This document shows, one piece after another, positions 29,200 through 39,703 of a stretch of 64,000 nucleotides of DNA. Source of the DNA: Actinocrispum wychmicini (lineage in GTDB: Bacteria; Actinomycetota; Actinomycetes; Mycobacteriales; Pseudonocardiaceae); NCBI RefSeq assembly GCF_004345645.1, contig NZ_SLWS01000001.1, forward strand, positions 1,243,546 through 1,307,545, read 5' to 3'. Both the position numbers and the translations under genes were made by a program. Positions within the stretch are counted from its first letter, which is position 1. Each line of letters begins with the position of its first letter. The notes below the pieces were generated by a model. That model made no database searches. It was given only the letters and a program-made list of their open reading frames with translations, and was not told the DNA's origin.

Positions 29200-31593
29200 G
29201 TGCGAAGAACAACCGCTGGCTTAGCGCTGCTCGCGCTGGTTGGCTTGGGGATCGGCTCGGTGACCGCCCCAGCGGTCGCGGCACCGGCGGCACCACCCGC
29301 GGGGACCACCGCGGATCCGGCGCCAGTGAACCACGACCTGACGAACAAGCTTGAGGACAAGCGCCGGGCGCTGCGCCAGGAGGCGGTGGCCGACGTGGTG
29401 GCCGGCCGGACGCAGGTCCAGCAGCGCGGCGCGAGCAAGGTCGCGAAGATCGGCGCGAAACCGGCGGACGCCGCGAAGGGCGCGAACAAGAACGACCGGG
29501 TCGACCAGTACGTCGAGCTGGGCCGGGAGAAGACCGACAAGATCTTCGTGATCCTGGCCGAGTTCGGCAACGACCGGGACCCGGCGTACCCGGACGTCGA
29601 CACCGACCCGAACACGGCCGGTCCGGTCCGGTTCGACGGGCCGCTGCACAACCAGATCCCGGCCCCCAACCGCGCGGTCGACAACAGCACGATCTGGCAG
29701 CCCAACTACGACCGGGCGCACTACCAGCAGCTGTACTTCGGCCAGGGCGCCGGCGTCGAGTCGGTGAAGACCTTCTACGAGAAGCAGTCCTCCGGCCGGT
29801 ACTCGGTCGACGGTGTGGTCACCGACTGGGTGAAGGTCAAGTTCAACGAGGCCCGCTACGGCCGGTCCAACGGCTTCCCGTGCGCGAGCGCGATCTGCAA
29901 CAACACGTGGGACCTCGTCCGCGACGCGATCAGCAAGTGGTACGACGACCAGATCGCCCAGGGCCAGAGCCCGGCCGCGGTCAAGGCCGAGCTGGCCTCA
30001 CTCGACCAGTGGGACCGGTACGACTACAACAACAACGGCGACTTCAACGAGCCGGACGGCTACATCGACCACTTCCAGATCGTGCACGCCGGCGGCGACC
30101 AGGCCGACGGTGACCCGTACCAGGGCGAGGACGCCATCTGGAGCCACCGCTGGTACGCGTTCCCGAACTCGCCGGACGGCCCCGCGGGCAACAAGCGCGG
30201 CGGCACCCAGATCGGTTCCACCGGGCTGTGGGTCGGCGACTACACGATCCAGCCGGAGAACGGCGGCCTGGGCGTGTTCGCCCACGAGTACGGCCACGAC
30301 CTCGGCCTGCCGGACGAGTACGACACCTCGGGCCCGACCACGGCGAACGAGAACGGCGTCAACTGGTGGACGATCATGGCCCAGAGCCGGGTCTCGGCAG
30401 CGTCCGACCAGGCCATCGGCACCCGGGCGCCGGACTTCGGCGCGTGGGACAAGCTGCAGCTGGGCTGGCTGGACTACGAGACCGTGGTGGCCGGCCAGGA
30501 CAAGAAGATCGACCTCGGCCCGCACGAGTACAACAGTGCCAAGGCACAGGCGGTCGCGGTCGTCCTGCCGGACAAGGTGAAGTCGACCGACTACGGGAAA
30601 CCGGTCGCCGGCACGAAGATGTACTGGAGCGGCAAGGGCGACAACCTGGACAGCTCCGCGGCCCGGGACATCGACCTGACCGGCAAGACGTCGGCCACGC
30701 TGAACCTCAAGGCCCGCTATGACATCGAGCAGGACTTCGACTACCTGTACGTGCAGGCCTCGACCGACGGCGGCGCCAACTGGACGTCGCTGGACGGCAC
30801 GGTCGGCGGTGCGCCGTTCGGCAAGGACGGCTCCAACGCGCCGTCGTTGACCGGGTCGAGCGGGAACAACTGGGTCGACGTGGCGGTGCCGTTGACGTCG
30901 ATCACGGGCAAGAAGGCCAAGTTCCGGTTCCGGTACGTGACCGACGGCGGTGTGTCGCTGAACGGCTTCTTCGCCGACGAGATCTCGGTGACCGCCGACG
31001 GCACCACGGTGTTCACCGACGGCGCCGAGGGTGCCACCACCGGCTGGACGCTGACCGGGTTCAAGACCACGACCGGCACCGAGACCCAGACGTTCGACAA
31101 CTTCTACCTGGCGTCCAACCGGACGTACGCGTCGTTCGACCAGTACATGCGGACGGGGCCGTACAACTTCGGCACGCCGGCCACGCCGAAGCAGGTGGAC
31201 CACTTCCCGTACCAGGACGGCCTGCTGGTGTCCTACTGGGACACTTCGGTGGCGGACAACAACTCGAGCCAGCACCCTGGTGAGGGCGAGATCCTGCCGA
31301 TCGACGCCAACCCGGAGCCGATCTACAACCTGCAGGGCCTGCCGTGGCGGCCGCGGATCGCCGGCTACGACGCGCCCTTCTCGTTGCAGAAGTCGGATTC
31401 CTTCACGTTGCACGCGGGCGGTCGGGCCAGCTACGTCCGTGGCCGGGACGCCCAGCCGTTGTTCGACGACACCAAGAAGTTCTGGTACGCCGAGCAGCCG
31501 ACGGCGGGTGTGAAACTGCCCGCGACGGGCGTGCGGATCAAGGTGCTGTCGCAGGACGGCACGTCGATGACGATTCGCGTGTTCTCGAAGTAA
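29200..31593 (+). CDS. secreted M6-family metalloprotease (immune inhibitor A-like)
   Basis: 797 residues from GTG 29200, favoured by GGAGG upstream and by the signal peptide that then begins directly (residues 1-28, ending APAVAAP). The zinc site is HEYGH (362-366) with the downstream GLPDEYD. This is the InhA/M6 family of large secreted proteases. A propeptide of about 100 charged residues precedes the catalytic domain. Beyond residue ~480 lies a jelly-roll-like segment (DFDYLYVQASTDGG) and further beta-rich sequence, probably for substrate binding. A TTCG-capped terminator follows, so the gene is a single unit. Confidence 0.92.
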   Translation: MRRTTAGLALLALVGLGIGSVTAPAVAAPAAPPAGTTADPAPVNHDLTNKLEDKRRALRQEAVADVVAGRTQVQQRGASKVAKIGAKPADAAKGANKNDRVDQYVELGREKTDKIFVILAEFGNDRDPAYPDVDTDPNTAGPVRFDGPLHNQIPAPNRAVDNSTIWQPNYDRAHYQQLYFGQGAGVESVKTFYEKQSSGRYSVDGVVTDWVKVKFNEARYGRSNGFPCASAICNNTWDLVRDAISKWYDDQIAQGQSPAAVKAELASLDQWDRYDYNNNGDFNEPDGYIDHFQIVHAGGDQADGDPYQGEDAIWSHRWYAFPNSPDGPAGNKRGGTQIGSTGLWVGDYTIQPENGGLGVFAHEYGHDLGLPDEYDTSGPTTANENGVNWWTIMAQSRVSAASDQAIGTRAPDFGAWDKLQLGWLDYETVVAGQDKKIDLGPHEYNSAKAQAVAVVLPDKVKSTDYGKPVAGTKMYWSGKGDNLDSSAARDIDLTGKTSATLNLKARYDIEQDFDYLYVQASTDGGANWTSLDGTVGGAPFGKDGSNAPSLTGSSGNNWVDVAVPLTSITGKKAKFRFRYVTDGGVSLNGFFADEISVTADGTTVFTDGAEGATTGWTLTGFKTTTGTETQTFDNFYLASNRTYASFDQYMRTGPYNFGTPATPKQVDHFPYQDGLLVSYWDTSVADNNSSQHPGEGEILPIDANPEPIYNLQGLPWRPRIAGYDAPFSLQKSDSFTLHAGGRASYVRGRDAQPLFDDTKKFWYAEQPTAGVKLPATGVRIKVLSQDGTSMTIRVFSK

Positions 31594-31606
31594 CTTCCAG
31601 ATTCAG

Positions 31607-31644
31607 CGGGGGTGTTCCGGTTCGCCGGAGCACCCCCGTTTTTT
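31607..31644 (+). terminator. terminator after the M6 protease gene
   Basis: A 14-bp stem (CGGGGGTGTTCCGG / CCGGAGCACCCCCG, one G-U pair) closed by a stable TTCG tetraloop and followed by six T. A textbook intrinsic terminator. Confidence 0.9.
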
Positions 31645-31766
31645 ATACCTACTATCGACGGGTTTACGTTATCAGATCGCTGTTTTAGCGTCGATCACGT
31701 TCGGGTGCGTGGCAACGGGCCCGAATTCATTCCTTTTTGCCCCTGCACTGAAAGGAATGCGCTGCT

Positions 31767-32453
31767 ATGCGCAAGTTTTTTTCCGCTGTAGTTCTCGCGG
31801 CGGCGGCCACCACGATGGCCGCTCCGGCCGCGCTCGCCGACACCAGCGTGCCCATGATCATCGGTGGCGGGACGGTCAGTTCCGCGCCGTGGGGCGCGCA
31901 GGTCTACGTCGGCGGGCAGTTCAACTGCTCCGGCACGATCATCGCCGCCCAGTGGGTGTTGACCGCGCGGCACTGTTCCGGGTCGAGCATGTCCGTTCGG
32001 GTCGGGAACGTGAACCTCGGCCAGGGCGCCGCCAGCACGGTCGACCGGACCGCGGCCTCGCCCAACGGCGACATCCTGTTGCTGCACTTGCGGACCGCGA
32101 TCAACACGACGTTCATCACCCTCGGCAACGCCGACCCGGGCACGGGCACGACCAACAGCATCTACGGCTGGGGCCGGCCGCGGGACAACCAGCCCGCGTC
32201 GCCGGTGCTCAAGACCGCGACCGTCCGGGTGACCGGGTCGAGCACGGACGCCTTCGGCGGCCGGGCGATCCGCAGCCAGGGCGTGAGCGGCGCCGCGTGG
32301 CACGGCGACTCGGGCGGCCCGGAGATTTTCAACGGCGTCCAGGTCGGCGTGTGCTCCACCGGTGAGAACAGCGGCCACGACCCGAACGGCACGCAGAACT
32401 ACGCGAGCGTCGCGGCCAGTCGGACATTCATCAGGAACACCGCGGGCGTCTGA
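31767..32453 (+). CDS. secreted trypsin-like serine protease (S1)
   Basis: 228 residues with a signal peptide (1-24, ending AALADT) and almost no propeptide. The mature start is IIGGG (31-35), like the IVGG of trypsins. The catalytic triad is His69 in TARHC, Asp102 in NGDILLL and Ser182 in GDSGGP. The region before the active serine (RSQGVSGAAWHGDSGGP) differs from mammalian trypsins and fits actinomycete S1 enzymes. AAAGGAA is the RBS. A terminator follows directly. Together with the M6 protease it suggests a protein-degrading exoenzyme region. Confidence 0.93.
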   Translation: MRKFFSAVVLAAAATTMAAPAALADTSVPMIIGGGTVSSAPWGAQVYVGGQFNCSGTIIAAQWVLTARHCSGSSMSVRVGNVNLGQGAASTVDRTAASPNGDILLLHLRTAINTTFITLGNADPGTGTTNSIYGWGRPRDNQPASPVLKTATVRVTGSSTDAFGGRAIRSQGVSGAAWHGDSGGPEIFNGVQVGVCSTGENSGHDPNGTQNYASVAASRTFIRNTAGV

Positions 32454-32465
32454 ACCCGCATTCGG

Positions 32466-32500
32466 AAAATCCCCTCGTGCACCTGCGCGAGGGGATTTTT
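32466..32500 (+). terminator. terminator after the S1 protease gene
   Basis: AAAATCCCCTCG (32466-32477) pairs perfectly with CGAGGGGATTTT (32488-32499) around a 10-nt loop, and a T-run follows. Confidence 0.85.
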
Positions 32501-32655
32501 CCGTGACTATTCATCCCACCGCGATGCACGTCCTGACGATCGATACGCGGTGACGTTTGGGCGATCGCGCTGGCGGCGTTCACGGACGGGGGCGCCGCCG
32601 CGCAGGATGCCGCCGGCGGCCGGGCCACCCGTCCAGGATCGCGGTATTGACGTTC

Positions 32656-32671
32656 TTACGTAATTACGTAA
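32656..32671. promoter_or_regulatory. 16-bp palindromic operator of the ArsR-like gene
   Basis: TTACGTAATTACGTAA is a perfect palindrome 10 nt before the ATG. It lies between TTGACG (32648-32653) and CATACT (32673-32678), which look like -35 and -10 elements with a long 19-nt spacer. Autoregulation by the downstream winged-helix protein is likely. Confidence 0.55.
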
Positions 32672-32681
32672 CCATACTGAC

Positions 32682-33164
32682 ATGGAGGTGGAAGAGCGTC
32701 TGGCTGCCCTGGAGGACCGGGTCGCCGCGCTGGAAGGACGGAAAAGCGTCGATCCCGCGAAGTTCTGGGCGCTGACCGGGCTGCGTGAACGCCTGCCGGA
32801 CTCCGGCGGGGTGCTGTTCACGGGTGCCGTCTCGTTGCCCACGGGCGAGTACTACGAGTGGCAACAGGAGGCCATGGCCGAGGACCAGTTCGACCGGGAC
32901 TGGTCGGATCTCAGCGGCGTGCTCGCCGCGTTGGGCCATCCGGTGCGGCTGTTGCTGCTCAAGGAGATCCTCAAAGGTGCTCGGTCCACCGCCGAACTCC
33001 AGGAACACGAGTCGCTGGGCACGACCGGCCAGCTGTACCACCACCTCCGGCAACTCGTCGCCGCCGGCTGGCTTCGCGCGGCCGGCCGCGGCCAGTACGC
33101 CGTGCCGGGCAGCCGGGTGGTACCGCTCCTCGTCGTGCTGGCCGCGATTCAAGAGCCAGCATGA
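32682..33164 (+). CDS. ArsR-like winged-helix regulator
   Basis: 160 residues. The first ~25 residues form a short heptad-like coiled coil (VEERLAALEDRVAALEG). The winged helix occupies about 88-150: LAALGHPVRLLLLKEILKGA, then STAELQEHESLGTTGQLYHH with the recognition helix, then LVAAGWLRAAGRGQYAV as the wing. No Cys metal site is present, so it is probably not a metal sensor. It is likely to bind the palindrome just upstream and to control the serine hydrolase gene, which starts 10 nt after its stop. Confidence 0.85.
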   Translation: MEVEERLAALEDRVAALEGRKSVDPAKFWALTGLRERLPDSGGVLFTGAVSLPTGEYYEWQQEAMAEDQFDRDWSDLSGVLAALGHPVRLLLLKEILKGARSTAELQEHESLGTTGQLYHHLRQLVAAGWLRAAGRGQYAVPGSRVVPLLVVLAAIQEPA

Positions 33165-33174
33165 AAGGGGAACC

Positions 33175-34230
33175 ATGACCAGCCGACGAACCGTTCTCAC
33201 CACAGCGACCGCGGGAGCGGCGCTGCTCGCAGCCGGAGCCCCAGCGTCCGCCGGAGGCTCCGGCGACTTGAGGTCTCTTGTGGACGGATGGCGGGACTAT
33301 CTGACCGGGATCGCCGGAGTTCCGTCCGTGGCGATCGGGGTTGTCGCGAACCGGCGACAGTACGCGGTCAACGGGGACGCGGTGTTCCAGATCGGGTCCA
33401 TCACCAAGACATTCACGGCACTGGCGCTGGCCATCGCCGACCGCGCCGGCCGGCTGTCCATCGACGACCCGCTGCGAACACACCTGCCCGCCAACTACCC
33501 GGTACCCACCCGGGGTGCCACGCCGATCACCCTGGCCCACCTGACTTCCCACCTGTCCGGTTTGGACGTTCTGCCGCCCGGCCTGGCCGAGGACCCGGAT
33601 CTGGACCCCAAAGACCCGTACGCCCACTTCACCGAGGCCAAACTGATCGCGGCGCTGGGGCGGACGACCCTGCTGAGCGATCCCGGCACCAAGTACCTGT
33701 ACTCCAACTACGGCGGTGGCCTCCTCGGCCGTGCCCTCCGTGACGACTACCCGGCGCTGATCCGTGACCAGATCACGAACCCGTTGGGCCTCAAGGACAC
33801 CACGATCACCCTCAACGCGGACCAGCAGCGCCGGAAGGTCGACGGCCACGACTCCGAGACCCGCGAAACCACGCCGGACTGGCACCTGCCGACCCTGGCG
33901 GGCGCGGGTGCCCTGTATGGCACGGTCAACGACCTGCTGCGGTACCTCCGCGGCCACATGGGCGAAGCGCCGAACACCCTGAAACCCGCCCTGGATCTGG
34001 TGCAAACACCCAGGTTCACCATCACCCCGGCGCTGCGGATCGGCATGGGCTGGCACATGTACACCCTGCCCGCGAGCCACCGGACCGCGGTCTGGCACAA
34101 CGGCGGCACAGGCGGCTTCACCAGCTACGCGGCGTTCTGCCCGAGCCGTGGCACCGGCGTCGCGCTCCTCGTCAACATCGGCGGCTTCGACCTGGATCCC
34201 TACGGCGTGGCCATTCTCGACGCCCTCTGA
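33175..34230 (+). CDS. serine hydrolase of the class C beta-lactamase family
   Basis: 351 residues from ATG 33175 (AAAGGGGAA upstream). A twin-arginine-like start (SRRTVLTTATAGAALLAAGAPASA) suggests export. The motifs are SITK (S75, K78), YSNYG near residue 172 and HNGGTGG near the C-terminus, as in the beta-lactamase/DD-peptidase/esterase superfamily. The HxG third motif in place of KTG is typical of the esterase- and D-aminopeptidase-like members. Substrate is uncertain; true beta-lactamase activity is not implied. It is probably cotranscribed with the ArsR-like regulator, and ends 4 nt before the convergent vapC stop. Confidence 0.9.
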   Translation: MTSRRTVLTTATAGAALLAAGAPASAGGSGDLRSLVDGWRDYLTGIAGVPSVAIGVVANRRQYAVNGDAVFQIGSITKTFTALALAIADRAGRLSIDDPLRTHLPANYPVPTRGATPITLAHLTSHLSGLDVLPPGLAEDPDLDPKDPYAHFTEAKLIAALGRTTLLSDPGTKYLYSNYGGGLLGRALRDDYPALIRDQITNPLGLKDTTITLNADQQRRKVDGHDSETRETTPDWHLPTLAGAGALYGTVNDLLRYLRGHMGEAPNTLKPALDLVQTPRFTITPALRIGMGWHMYTLPASHRTAVWHNGGTGGFTSYAAFCPSRGTGVALLVNIGGFDLDPYGVAILDAL

Positions 34231-34234
34231 GCTG

Positions 34235-34648
34235 TCAGCCGTCGGGAGCGATGACCTTGACCGTGGGGAAGTAGGTGCGGTAGCGGGAAGCGTCCCTCGT
34301 CAACAGGGCGAACTTGGCTACAGCGGCGTGCGCGCCGATGTAGAAGTCCGGCAGTGGAGCGGTTTTCGCCCCACCTCGCCGCCGATAGTCCAGAAAGGAC
34401 TTCCCGGCCAGGAAAGCCGCCGGCCATGGCAGTGGCGTGCGGATGAAATCGTCCGGTGGCAACGCGTCGTCCAGGTCCTCGATCCGCTGGAACCGGATCG
34501 AGACCTCGGCGTAGATGATCGGGTTGATGACCAGGAGGCAGTTCTCCGCCGCCTGGGTAAGTGCGGCGGTGGACCACTCCAGCCATTCGGCGTTCTCGGT
34601 CAGCAGGTCGATCAGAACGTTCGAGTCGACCAGAGTGCGTTCAGTCAC
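34235..34648 (-). CDS. vapC: VapC-family PIN-domain toxin
   Basis: 137 residues. The PIN-domain acidic site is present: LVDSNVLID with Asp8, a Glu in YAEVSIRF, and LPDFYIGAHAAV with the third Asp, followed by LLTRDASRYRTYFP with the last acidic position. VapC toxins are Mg-dependent ribonucleases, usually cutting tRNA or rRNA. The gene overlaps vapB by 8 bp, the classic order with antitoxin first. Confidence 0.85.
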   Translation of the reverse strand: MTERTLVDSNVLIDLLTENAEWLEWSTAALTQAAENCLLVINPIIYAEVSIRFQRIEDLDDALPPDDFIRTPLPWPAAFLAGKSFLDYRRRGGAKTAPLPDFYIGAHAAVAKFALLTRDASRYRTYFPTVKVIAPDG

Positions 34649-34868
34649 CGCGGGTCAGCGCCATGATCTCCTCGGTCGACATCGGCACGTCGCCCCGGCC
34701 ACGCAGCCGTGCCACGATCCGATGGCCGCGTTGACCCGAGGACGCCGCCCGCACGATCCTGGCCTCGCCGTTCTCGACGACGAAGTCGACTTCGTCGCCA
34801 GGCTGCAGACCGAGTTCCTCGCGCACGGTGACCGGGATCGTCACCTGGCCCTTCTCAGTCAGTCGCAT
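34641..34868 (-). CDS. vapB: VapB-type AbrB/SpoVT antitoxin
   Basis: 75 residues. The N-terminal swapped-hairpin DNA-binding fold is MRLTEKGQVTIPVTVREELG followed by LQPGDEVDFVVENGEARIV, the standard AbrB pattern. The C-terminal tail (VPMSTEEIMALTRGD) is the likely VapC-binding segment. It should neutralise VapC and repress the operon through the A/T-rich repeats directly upstream. Confidence 0.85.
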   Translation of the reverse strand: MRLTEKGQVTIPVTVREELGLQPGDEVDFVVENGEARIVRAASSGQRGHRIVARLRGRGDVPMSTEEIMALTRGD

Positions 34869-34871
34869 GAG

Positions 34872-34899
34872 GTAAGAGTATTACTTTCTTACTTCTTAC
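34872..34899 (-). promoter_or_regulatory. vapBC operator/promoter repeats
   Basis: An A/T-rich island with GTAAGA (34872-34877) opposed by TCTTAC at 34887-34892 and again at 34894-34899. On the minus strand a TTGAGT and several TA-rich hexamers occur here, so the repeats probably overlap the vapBC promoter and bind VapB. Confidence 0.45.
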
Positions 34900-34904
34900 T
34901 CAAC

Positions 34905-35680
34905 TCAGACCCGGCGGAACAGCAGGGCGCGCTTGACCTCCTGGATGGCTTTGGTGACCTGGATGCCTCGGGGGCAGGCGTCGGTGCAGTTGAACGTGGT
35001 CCGGCAGCGCCAGACGCCCTCGGTGTCGTTGAGGATGTCCAGGCGTTCGCCGGCGCCTTCGTCGCGGCTGTCGAAGATGAAGCGGTGCGCGTTGACGATG
35101 GCGGCGGGGCCGAAGTAGGAGCCGTCCGACCAGTACACCGGGCAGGACGTCGTGCAGCAGGCGCACAGGATGCACTTCGTGGTGTCGTCGAAGCGTTCGC
35201 GGTCGGCCGCGGACTGGATCCGTTCGCGGGTGGGTTCGTTGCCGTACGTGATCAGGTACGGCTTCACCGCGCGGAAGGCCTCGAAGAACGGCTCCATGTC
35301 GACCAGCAGGTCCTTGCGGGCTTCGAGGCCTTTGATCGGCGCGACCGAGATGGTGGTCGGCCGGCCGCGCTTGGCCAGCAGGTCCTTCACGAGCACCTTG
35401 CAGGCCAGCCGGTTCACGCCGTTGATCTGCATGGCGTCCGAGCCGCAGACGCCGTGCGCGCAGGACCGGCGGAACGTGAGCGTCCCGTCCAGGTACCACT
35501 TCACGTAGTGCAGCAGGTTGAGCACCCGGTCGGTGGGCAGGGCCGGGACGTCGAACGACTCCCAGTGCGGTTCGTCGTCGAACTCGGGGTTGAACCGCAG
35601 CACGCGCAACGTCACCGTGATGGCGCCGTCCGGCACGGGGGGCGCGTCGCCGCGGGAACCGGCTTCAACTGTTGCGGTCA

Positions 35681-35681
<1 letters not shown>
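34905..35681 (-). CDS. sdhB: succinate dehydrogenase iron-sulfur subunit
   Basis: 258 residues. SdhB carries electrons from the flavin of SdhA to quinone. The 2Fe-2S site is RRSCAHGVCGSDAM with the later Cys in LACKVL. The 4Fe-4S and 3Fe-4S sites are CILCACCTTSCPVYW and CRTTFNCTDACPRGI. The ATG shares one base with the sdhA stop (TGATG). It is the last gene of the sdhCDAB operon, 37 nt before the vapBC operon on the same strand. Confidence 0.95.
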
Positions 35682-37435
<1,754 letters not shown>

Positions 37436-37475
37436 GGGAATCCGCTTCCTGACTACGATCAAGGAGTGGTGGGGC

Positions 37476-37883
37476 TCAGGAGTCCATGTTCGGGTCGAAC
37501 GTGAAGATCACGAACGTGCCGAGCGCGAGGATCAGCACCATGGAGACGTACAGCAGGATCTTCAGCCAGAACCGGGTGGCGTCCTTGCGGGCGTAGTCGT
37601 TGATGATCGTGCGCAGCCCGTTGCCGCCGTGGATCTCCGCCAGCCACAGCATGGACAGGTCCCAGAACTGCCAGAACGGCGACGACCAGCGGCCGGCCAC
37701 GAAGCCCCAGTTGATCCGGTGCACCCCGCCGTCGAGGATGTTCATGATCAGCAGGTGGCCGAGGACGAAGATGACCAGGGCCACCCCGGAGATCCGCATG
37801 AACAGCCAACTGGCCATCTCGGTGTTGCTGCGGCGGGCCGACGGCCGGCGCGGCGCGCGGGGCTTGTCGAGAGCGAGTGTCAT
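37476..37883 (-). CDS. sdhD: succinate dehydrogenase membrane anchor subunit D
   Basis: 135 residues, with three membrane segments. WLFMRISGVALVIFVLGHLLIM carries the arginine, serine and axial heme histidine typical of SdhD. WFWDLSMLWLAEIHGGNGLR follows at the second segment, and LLYVSMVLILALGTFVIFTF is the third. The ATG shares one base with the sdhC stop. It anchors SdhAB and helps to bind quinone. Confidence 0.93.
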   Translation of the reverse strand: MTLALDKPRAPRRPSARRSNTEMASWLFMRISGVALVIFVLGHLLIMNILDGGVHRINWGFVAGRWSSPFWQFWDLSMLWLAEIHGGNGLRTIINDYARKDATRFWLKILLYVSMVLILALGTFVIFTFDPNMDS

Positions 37884-38296
37884 CAGTGCCCCCACAGGTC
37901 GCGGACCGTGCGTTCGAGCATGAAGTACGCGCCCGGCGCCATCACCAGCACCCAGACCACCAGGATCCCCCACAGCATCTGGCGCTGGTAGCGCGGGCCC
38001 TTGGCCCAGAAGTCGACCAGCATCACGCGGATGCCGTTGAGCGCGTGGTAGAGCACCGCGCCGACCAGGCCGACCTCGATCAGGTTGACGAGCGGTGTCT
38101 TGTAGGTCTCGATGACCTGGTTGTAGGCCTGCGGCGACACCCGCACCAGTGCGGTGTCCAGCACGTGCGCGAACAGGAAGAAGAACGTGAGCACACCGGT
38201 GATCCGGTGCGCCACCCACGACCACATGCCCGGGACGCCGCGGTACAGCGTCCCGCGTCGGGTGGGCCGCTCCGCCTCGACGGCTTCGGCGGACAT
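37883..38296 (-). CDS. sdhC: succinate dehydrogenase cytochrome b subunit C
   Basis: 137 residues from ATG 38296. The first segment, WSWVAHRITGVLTFFFLFAHVLDTALV, has the HRxTG motif and the heme-ligand His. The second carries YHALNGIRVMLVDF, the conserved quinone/heme loop, and the third ends in LVVWVLVMAPGAYFML. It is the first gene of sdhCDAB. The promoter must lie in the 204-nt gap to the divergent membrane cluster; no clear consensus promoter is visible. Confidence 0.93.
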   Translation of the reverse strand: MSAEAVEAERPTRRGTLYRGVPGMWSWVAHRITGVLTFFFLFAHVLDTALVRVSPQAYNQVIETYKTPLVNLIEVGLVGAVLYHALNGIRVMLVDFWAKGPRYQRQMLWGILVVWVLVMAPGAYFMLERTVRDLWGH

Positions 38297-38500
38297 TGGT
38301 TCGGTGCCTCCAACATCATGCGTGGGGCCGGCAGTCCACTCGGGACGAACATCCACCGGGCCTTGACCCTTCGGGATGCTAGTCCGCCCAGGTGCGCGTG
38401 GCCCAACCGACAGTTGTCGGCTGTGATCCAGTGAACACTGCCGGGTACGACTTCGGCCGAACCTCGGACAGCCGCTGACCTGGGGTGCCACCCTGTTCTG

Positions 38501-39703
38501 GTGATCGATCTGCTCGGTCTGCTGCTGGCGCCGGCCCAGCGGCCGGCCCACGTGCCCAGGCTGGACGTCCCGGCCGCGATCAAGGTCCTGGAGACACAGC
38601 AGGTCTACCAGGCGCCCGGGGTGGTCGTGAACATCGACATGGCCAAGGTCAGCGCCGAGCTGTCAGCGGACACCAAGGTGCTGATCGCGCCGTTCACGGA
38701 ACCGTTCAAGGACGGCAACAACTACCCGAAGTACGACGACCACCTCAACCAGGTCCACCAGCCGCTCAAGGCGTGGGCGGACAGCAGGAAAGTGCGACTG
38801 ATCACAGTGGAGGGGCTGTCGACGTCGTACGGTCCGGCCGACCTGACCGAGCTGCGGGAGATCGCGGCGTACATGGACATCACCGGCCCGGTCCTCTCGG
38901 CCGCGCGCAACGCCAAGGGAGTCCCGGTCGGTGACACCGTTCCGCACTACCAGGTGGTCGCACCCACCGCCGCCCAGCTGGCCGACATGGCCGGGAAGCT
39001 ACGCCAGGATCCCGTCTACAACGCGCCTGGCCGGGACGACAAGTTCCCCGCCGAGTCGTGGCAGCTGGTCAAGGACAAGACCGGGTTCACCATGCGGGTC
39101 GCCGCGCTGCCGCCGCTGAAGCCGGGCGAGCCGTTCGTGGACTACGCCCCCGCACTGGCCAAGGAATTCCCTGACGACATCGTCCTGGTAGCCCAAGGCT
39201 ATTGGGTGGAGATCGCCGGCAAGGACCAGGAACTCCTTTCCTCGGCCCGCAACTACGCCTCCGGCCGCTACGAGATGGGGACGTTCCAACAGGGCGGCAC
39301 GATCGACGGCCGGGTCGGGTCGATCATGCTGCGCTTCCACGATCTGAGCCGCCGCAAGCCGTTCGGCCGCCCGCAGCCGCAGACCTACGATCCACAAACG
39401 ACGATCACCAAGTACACGCCGTGGGCGTGGGGCGCCTCCGCCTTGGTGCTCGGCGGCGGCGCGCTCGCCGGGTTCGGTCTGCGTCGCCGACGGCAGCACC
39501 AGGTTGAGCGGGCCGCGATGCACAAGGCGAAGGCCGAGGCGTACGCCAAGATCAGCGAACTGGGCACGGCGTTGCTCGACCACCAGACACCTGAGGCGGC
39601 TGAGCGCTACTCGACCGCGCGGGACATGTTCGAGCAGGCCGAGACCGCGGTGGCGATGGCCGAGGTGGAGCGGATCGCCGACGAGGGGCTGGAGCTGCTG
39701 TGA
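38501..39703 (+). CDS. membrane-anchored protein of unknown function, cluster gene 1
   Basis: 400 residues from GTG 38501. The first ~305 residues form an apparently extracellular globular region, with VLIAPFTEPFKDGNNYPKYD and VDYAPALAKEFPDDIVLVAQ as the most ordered stretches. A membrane segment (WAWGASALVLGGGALAGFGL, about 312-331) is followed by an arginine-rich stop and a helical cytoplasmic tail (VERAAMHKAKAEAYAKISEL to ADEGLELL). That tail resembles the C-terminus of the third gene in the cluster. The stop overlaps the next start (GTGA). I do not recognise the family. Confidence 0.7.
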   Translation: MIDLLGLLLAPAQRPAHVPRLDVPAAIKVLETQQVYQAPGVVVNIDMAKVSAELSADTKVLIAPFTEPFKDGNNYPKYDDHLNQVHQPLKAWADSRKVRLITVEGLSTSYGPADLTELREIAAYMDITGPVLSAARNAKGVPVGDTVPHYQVVAPTAAQLADMAGKLRQDPVYNAPGRDDKFPAESWQLVKDKTGFTMRVAALPPLKPGEPFVDYAPALAKEFPDDIVLVAQGYWVEIAGKDQELLSSARNYASGRYEMGTFQQGGTIDGRVGSIMLRFHDLSRRKPFGRPQPQTYDPQTTITKYTPWAWGASALVLGGGALAGFGLRRRRQHQVERAAMHKAKAEAYAKISELGTALLDHQTPEAAERYSTARDMFEQAETAVAMAEVERIADEGLELL

